NCBI GenBank assembly: GCA_947460045.1
Contig: CANHGC010000088.1
Coordinates: forward strand, 1 to 6,697
From: Bacteroidota bacterium
Lineage (GTDB): Bacteria; Bacteroidota; Bacteroidia; NS11-12g; UBA955
Direction: 5' to 3'
Length of the DNA: 6,697 nucleotides
The position numbers and the translations under genes are program-made. The notes beneath the pieces were generated by a model, which was not told the DNA's origin, made no database searches, and saw only the letters and a program-made list of their open reading frames with translations. Positions within the stretch are counted from its first letter, which is position 1; each line of letters opens with the position of its first letter. Shown here in pieces: positions 6,069 to 6,697 of the stretch.

Positions 6069-6697
6069 TCAGAGATTTTGATGGAAAATTTCCCAAGCAG
6101 CTTCGGCCTGTTTTTGCAACATGCATTTTCCGTTCATCACTGTTGCGCCTCGGTGGATGCAATTTTTCAACAAGGCAGTGGTTTCGGGGTTGTAGATCAG
6201 GTCAATCAGCCAATGGGTATCGTTCAATTGTTCAAAAGGGAAGTCTAAGCAATCCTCTGTGTTTGGCCACATGCCCACGGGTGTGGTTTGTACGATCAAT
6301 GCGTGATTGGGGATGGTTGAAGTGAGCGAAATGGCTTGATTCAATGCCGGATTTACGGGGTTGAGAATTTGACCGCGATGCCAAGTTTGGTTTGGAATGT
6401 GGTGTTGGTTTAAGACATATCTCACGGCCTTGGCGCTGCCACCATTGCCAAGAATGATGGCGAGTTTTGGGGTATTGTGGTTTGTGCTTGGGGTGATATT
6501 GAGTATTTGTTCCAATGATTTTTCGAAACCAATCACATCGGTGTTATGTCCTACCAAATAGGGCTTTTGGTTATCTAGGTTGAGTTGGATGATCACAGTG
6601 TTCACCGCCTGTAAGTGATGTGCGGCTGGTGACAACTCATCTAGGTATGGAATGATGGCGGTTTTGTGGGGTACAGTGACGTTGAATCCCACAAAGG
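6069..6697 (-). CDS. aroE: Shikimate dehydrogenase (5' partial)
   Basis: Catalyses NADPH-dependent reduction of 3-dehydroshikimate to shikimate in aromatic amino acid and chorismate synthesis; cytoplasmic. About 208 C-terminal residues are visible. The N-terminal part, with the substrate-binding Ser motif, lies beyond the right edge. The frame is open to the edge, and the GTG at 6692 is an internal valine. Residue positions are counted from that valine. The catalytic lysine motif NVTVPHK is at 4-10 (Lys10), the substrate Asn in AVNTV at 29-33, and the catalytic Asp in GHNTD at 48-52. The nucleotide-binding turn LGNGGSAKAV (81-90) varies from the common GAGGA form, and HRG follows the next strand where the NADP-binding NRT-like motif is expected. 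The C-terminus keeps MNGKCMLQKQAEAAWEIF. feoA starts 159 bp downstream, and the hairpin between them suggests separate transcription. Confidence 0.94.
   Translation of the reverse strand, partial: FVGFNVTVPHKTAIIPYLDELSPAAHHLQAVNTVIIQLNLDNQKPYLVGHNTDVIGFEKSLEQILNITPSTNHNTPKLAIILGNGGSAKAVRYVLNQHHIPNQTWHRGQILNPVNPALNQAISLTSTIPNHALIVQTTPVGMWPNTEDCLDFPFEQLNDTHWLIDLIYNPETTALLKNCIHRGATVMNGKCMLQKQAEAAWEIFHQNL

Noticed and set aside
6690..6692. GTG as the start codon of aroE
   Set aside because: It lies inside the conserved catalytic segment just before NVTVPHK; the frame continues to the window edge and the N-terminal substrate-binding part is simply missing.

Overview
The window looks like a chromosomal segment of a free-living member of the Bacteroidota. 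Three things point there: a long PKD-repeat protein ending in a type IX secretion (T9SS) type B sorting domain, a short primary sigma factor of 287 residues with no region 1.1, and promoter candidates of the Bacteroidota form TAnnTTTG rather than TATAAT. Base composition is moderate and similar throughout, and I see no insertion sequence, prophage, CRISPR array, tRNA or rRNA.

Layout. Bases 1-2514 (+) hold the C-terminal 837 residues of a secreted, disulfide-rich PKD-repeat protein whose 5' end lies outside the window. Bases 2515-2698 separate convergent genes and hold a perfect 50-bp palindrome that should act as a two-way terminator. They also hold, on the minus strand just after rpoD and in its frame, a very short ORF for a membrane-spanning peptide. 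Everything further right is on the minus strand: aroE (6697-6069, its 5' end beyond the right edge), feoA (5909-5667), feoB (5670-3694) and rpoD (3562-2699).

How the parts work together. feoA and feoB overlap by 4 bp and form a ferrous iron uptake operon with a well-formed Bacteroidota promoter just before feoA. An inverted repeat covers the -33 element and may be an operator. aroE (shikimate pathway) ends in a hairpin before the feo promoter and seems a separate unit. rpoD follows feoB after 131 bp containing its own candidate -7 box and a small inverted repeat. The secreted protein is unrelated in function to the minus-strand housekeeping genes.

Most of the window is ordinary core genome. 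I do not see a new multi-gene system. The points most worth a second look are the hydrophobic mini-ORF in frame after the rpoD stop, the perfect 50-bp palindrome, the altered G4 and G5 nucleotide-binding motifs of FeoB, the repeat pattern of cysteine pairs in the PKD protein, and the layout of the feoA promoter, which implies a nearly leaderless mRNA.
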